Translations under genes and position numbers: made by a program
Part shown: positions 6,007 to 7,666 of the stretch, one piece after another
Numbering within the stretch: the stretch's first letter is position 1
Layout of the letters: every line of letters starts with the position of its first letter
Assembly: GCA_964654015.1 (NCBI GenBank)
Contig: CAZZHQ010000116.1
Coordinates: 1 to 7,666, forward strand
Direction of reading: 5' to 3'
Origin: JAUUZT01 sp964654015
GTDB lineage: Bacteria > Chloroflexota > Dehalococcoidia > GIF9 > AB-539-J10
Length of the DNA: 7,666 nucleotides
The notes under the pieces: generated by a model
Databases searched by the model: none
The model's input: the letters and a program-made list of their open reading frames with translations, nothing else
What the model was told of the DNA's origin: nothing

Positions 6007-6126
6007 ATGAAAGGGAAAAGAGACAAGCTCTACCCGGCAGCCTTAAGAGACCTTGGGTTTTTTGAACACTCCATTTTACATCTCTTCCCGAATAAAAGGC
6101 TGCGATTGGGGTGCCCCCATTTTTAG
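6007..6126 (+). CDS. Small 39-residue ORF with strong ribosome-binding site, function unknown
   Basis: The ATG at 6007 is preceded by GAGAGGAGGG with five-base spacing, one of the best SDs in the window. The peptide begins MKGKRDKLYPAALRDL and ends LRLGCPHF. It is basic, with Arg and Lys spread along it, and shows no membrane helix, lipobox or metal motif. It ends TAG at 6124-6126, overlapping a hairpin plus T-run. It could be a small protein, a leader peptide for the regulator downstream (start 6304), or a remnant. No run of one amino acid suggests classical attenuation. I do not recognise it. Confidence 0.35.
   Translation: MKGKRDKLYPAALRDLGFFEHSILHLFPNKRLRLGCPHF
6107..6124 (+). terminator. 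Short intrinsic-terminator-like hairpin
   Basis: TGGGG (6107-6111) pairs with CCCCA (6115-6119) over a three-base loop and is followed at once by five T residues (6120-6124). The stem is only five pairs but has four G-C pairs. It overlaps the end of the 39-codon ORF, so it could end that transcript before the regulator's own promoter. Confidence 0.35.
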
Positions 6127-6241
6127 TACCACCTAGAATGAGAGGATTTCTACCTTTTCTCTTGGTTGTCCTTCCCTTTTTGATTGATTATGTTCATAGT
6201 ATCACCTTGTAGGCTTCACTGGCGTCAGATAGCCGATGTGT

Positions 6242-6270
6242 TTGACACTTCCTCTCTCTTATATTATTAT
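6242..6270 (+). promoter_or_regulatory. Sigma-70-type promoter of the Lrp-like regulator
   Basis: TTGACA (6242-6247), a 17-bp spacer and TATTAT (6265-6270) form a near-consensus promoter; an overlapping TATAAT lies at 6268-6273 with a longer spacer. Transcription would start near 6277, about 15 bases before the GAGGAGG SD at 6293-6299. It lies inside any upstream-extended version of the regulator frame, which supports the GTG start at 6304. Confidence 0.72.
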
Positions 6271-6303
6271 AATGCTGTGTTATGGCAATATAGAGGAGGC
6301 ACA

Positions 6304-7263
6304 GTGGACGATCTGGACAAAAAGCTTGTAAGTGAATTACAAAGTAAAGGTTATCAAAAGAGTAGTATTCTGGGTCCTTACCTTGGTGTAACAGAGAAGA
6401 CTATACGTCGGCGAATAAATATTATGAGAAATGAAGGGATTATCAAAATAGTTGCAGTGCCCAACCCCGTAGTATTTGGATACAAAGCATGGGCCAAGAT
6501 TGGAATCAAAGTAAAGCCTAGCTCTTTATTTCAGGTAGCTCAGGAGCTTACTGGGTATCACTCAATATACTTTGTGGCCTACTCCCTTGGTAGATTCGAC
6601 ATTATAATTGCGGTACGTTTTGAGTCTATGGATAGGCTAACGTACTTCGTTAATTCAGAACTACCCAATGTTAAAGGCATCCTAAGTACGGAAACAATGA
6701 TATTTATGTCTCCCAGAAAATACTACAATTTTTCTTGGCCCGGGCCTGCTCTTAGAGAAAATAATCGAAGCGAGCATGATGCTTCTATTACTTACGATGC
6801 TTATCAAATTGATGAGACAGACCGTAAGATAATCAATTGTTTAGCGGAAGATGGGCTCACTCCCATGAAAGTCCTGAAATCAAGGCTGGGCCTAGGGGAG
6901 AATACAATACGCAAACGTATTAAGACAATGTTGGAACACAGGGCATTTAATATAGAGGTCGTGCCTAACCCAGAAGTATCGGAATATGAGACCTGGGCAA
7001 CGATGGGAGTAAATACAAGTGGCCAATTCGTTCATAAAGTGATAGACGCTATAATCGAAAACCCGGCTGTGTACCTTGCTTCAGATTCCATTGGTCGATT
7101 TAACATAGTAATAGCTGTCCGTTTTCATAATATCAATTTACTCAACGCGTTTGTCCATACGGAGCTTGCGAGTATAAAAGGAGTTAGCTCCATAGAAACG
7201 TTTTTGCATACCAAGCCAGTCAAGTATCACAATATTGAATGGTTGAACCTTACGAAGCATTAG
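6304..7263 (+). CDS. Tandem Lrp/AsnC-type transcriptional regulator (two HTH, two RAM domains)
   Basis: This 319-residue protein is an internal duplication of a whole Lrp/AsnC unit. Unit 1 (about residues 1-145) begins DDLDKKLVSEL, has the recognition-helix region LGVTEKTIRRRINIM, then VPNP and a RAM-like domain with YSLGRFDIIIAVRF. Unit 2 (about 169-314) repeats this as IDETDRKIINCL, LGLGENTIRKRIKTM, VPNP and DSIGRFNIVIAVRF. Lrp proteins usually have one HTH plus one RAM domain (about 150 residues) and bind amino acids at RAM interfaces. The frame is open 40 codons upstream to a TTG, but the GTG at 6304 has GAGGAGG four bases before it and a promoter just upstream. Divergent placement makes it the likely regulator of the methyltransferase-TRAP operon and perhaps of itself. 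The effector is unknown. Confidence 0.9.
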   Translation: MDDLDKKLVSELQSKGYQKSSILGPYLGVTEKTIRRRINIMRNEGIIKIVAVPNPVVFGYKAWAKIGIKVKPSSLFQVAQELTGYHSIYFVAYSLGRFDIIIAVRFESMDRLTYFVNSELPNVKGILSTETMIFMSPRKYYNFSWPGPALRENNRSEHDASITYDAYQIDETDRKIINCLAEDGLTPMKVLKSRLGLGENTIRKRIKTMLEHRAFNIEVVPNPEVSEYETWATMGVNTSGQFVHKVIDAIIENPAVYLASDSIGRFNIVIAVRFHNINLLNAFVHTELASIKGVSSIETFLHTKPVKYHNIEWLNLTKH

Positions 7264-7666
7264 CGAGTAAAGTGTGGATATATCGAGGTGCTGCCTTAGC
7301 TCCTCTCCACTGTGAACATTTCACCACTCTGTATAATTAAGTAACAAAGCGCTATGTTGTTACCTCGTATTCTGAAGAGGGCGGCGACGCTAATTCTATA
7401 CATGGGAGACGATAATCAAACACCATAGGAGTAGAGCGGAATAGCATATCGAGTAAGACCAACGTCATGTAATATGTGTGGTTGGTCTGTGAAATGGAGA
7501 TGACTAATCTTCTTTAACTGTATGTAGTCAGCGAAAGTGGGACTAAGTGGGCCTTTGAAGTAACGGACACTTTAGAGGCCACTACCCTGCTCCCTGGCGG
7601 TTCTATTATAATCCCTTCTTACCTGTAATGTCCTGCTCTTTGCCTCCTTCCTTTTCTGGATTATTT
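7264..7666. other. Intergenic stretch without a convincing gene
   Basis: No ORF with a credible start and SD is seen. It holds short inverted repeats: GTAACAA/TTGTTAC (7341-7347 and 7357-7363) and AGACCAAC/GTTGGTCT (7456-7463 and 7481-7488, 17-nt loop). A strong hairpin lies at 7546-7583. At the right edge two minus-strand frames are open to the end of the window. One ends with tandem stops TAA TAG (7608-7603) after a charged tail ending DITGKKGL; the other ends TAA at 7574-7572 after a basic tail ending AREQGSGL. Either could be the C-terminus of a convergent gene to the right, but the frame cannot be decided here. Confidence 0.5.
7546..7583. terminator. Strong hairpin downstream of the regulator, possible transcription end or processing site
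   Basis: GGCCTTTGAAGT (7550-7561) pairs with ACTTTAGAGGCC (7569-7580) along all 12 positions in plus-strand RNA, counting two G-U pairs, over a seven-base loop. AGTG (7546-7549) and ACT (7581-7583) extend the base of the stem, with a slight offset. No T-run follows on either strand, so it is not a typical intrinsic terminator. It lies about 280 bases after the regulator stop. Confidence 0.35.

Noticed and set aside
6138..6212. 24-codon hydrophobic plus-strand ORF
   Set aside because: It has no SD and lies in AT-rich, T-rich spacer where hydrophobic codons arise easily.
6184..6303. 40-codon upstream extension of the Lrp-like regulator to a TTG at 6184
   Set aside because: The extension has no SD at the TTG, no domain similarity, and contains the regulator's own promoter. 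GTG at 6304 has a strong SD.
5813..7263. TAG read generally as pyrrolysine in this organism
   Set aside because: TAG ends the methyltransferase gene (with TAA two codons later) and the regulator gene, and no pylT or pylS is in the window.
7456..7488. 8-bp inverted repeat as terminator of the regulator
   Set aside because: The loop is long (17 nt), no T-run follows, and it lies nearly 200 bases past the stop.

Overview
The window looks bacterial. It has strong Shine-Dalgarno (SD) sequences, sigma-70-type promoters, and a lipoprotein signal peptide followed by a long Thr-Pro linker. That linker, together with a corrinoid methyltransferase and a TRAP transporter, suggests an anaerobic, sediment-type Chloroflexota (Dehalococcoidia-like) genome. 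This placement is inference; a Desulfobacterota or Firmicutes host is not excluded. I see no rRNA, tRNA, CRISPR array or insertion sequence.

Layout. Positions 1-5341 hold one minus-strand gene cluster. In transcription order it encodes a corrinoid protein (5341-4679), an MtmB-type corrinoid methyltransferase (4668-3301), and a TRAP transporter with a lipoprotein substrate receptor (3162-2071), a small membrane subunit (1975-1463) and a large permease (1466-138). It ends with the start of a saccharopine-dehydrogenase-like NAD(P) enzyme that runs off the left edge (118-1). Spacing is tight (10 nt, 138 nt, about 95 nt with a large hairpin, a 4-nt GTGA overlap, 19 nt), so it is probably one operon. 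A near-consensus promoter at 5563-5536 would drive it through a leader of about 190 nt. Positions 5342-6303 are a divergent intergenic region with inverted repeats, two doubtful small ORFs and the promoter of a plus-strand regulator. The regulator (6304-7263) is a tandem Lrp/AsnC protein with two HTH and two RAM domains. Positions 7264-7666 hold no convincing gene, only a strong hairpin and perhaps the 3' end of a minus-strand gene.

How it may work. The TRAP system imports an anionic (carboxylate-bearing) methylated compound. The MtmB-like enzyme moves a methyl group from it to the corrinoid protein, and the dehydrogenase may process the demethylated amine or amino acid. The Lrp-like protein senses an amino-acid-like ligand and controls the divergent operon. 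The second methyltransferase (methylcorrinoid to tetrahydrofolate or another acceptor) and the corrinoid-reactivating protein are not in the window.

Main point of interest: the methyltransferase aligns with the monomethylamine methyltransferase MtmB, whose active site carries pyrrolysine encoded by an in-frame TAG. Here the aligned codon is ATG (Met199) and the gene has no internal TAG. It is therefore a pyrrolysine-free MtmB homologue with its own corrinoid partner and a TRAP importer, and its substrate is probably not monomethylamine.
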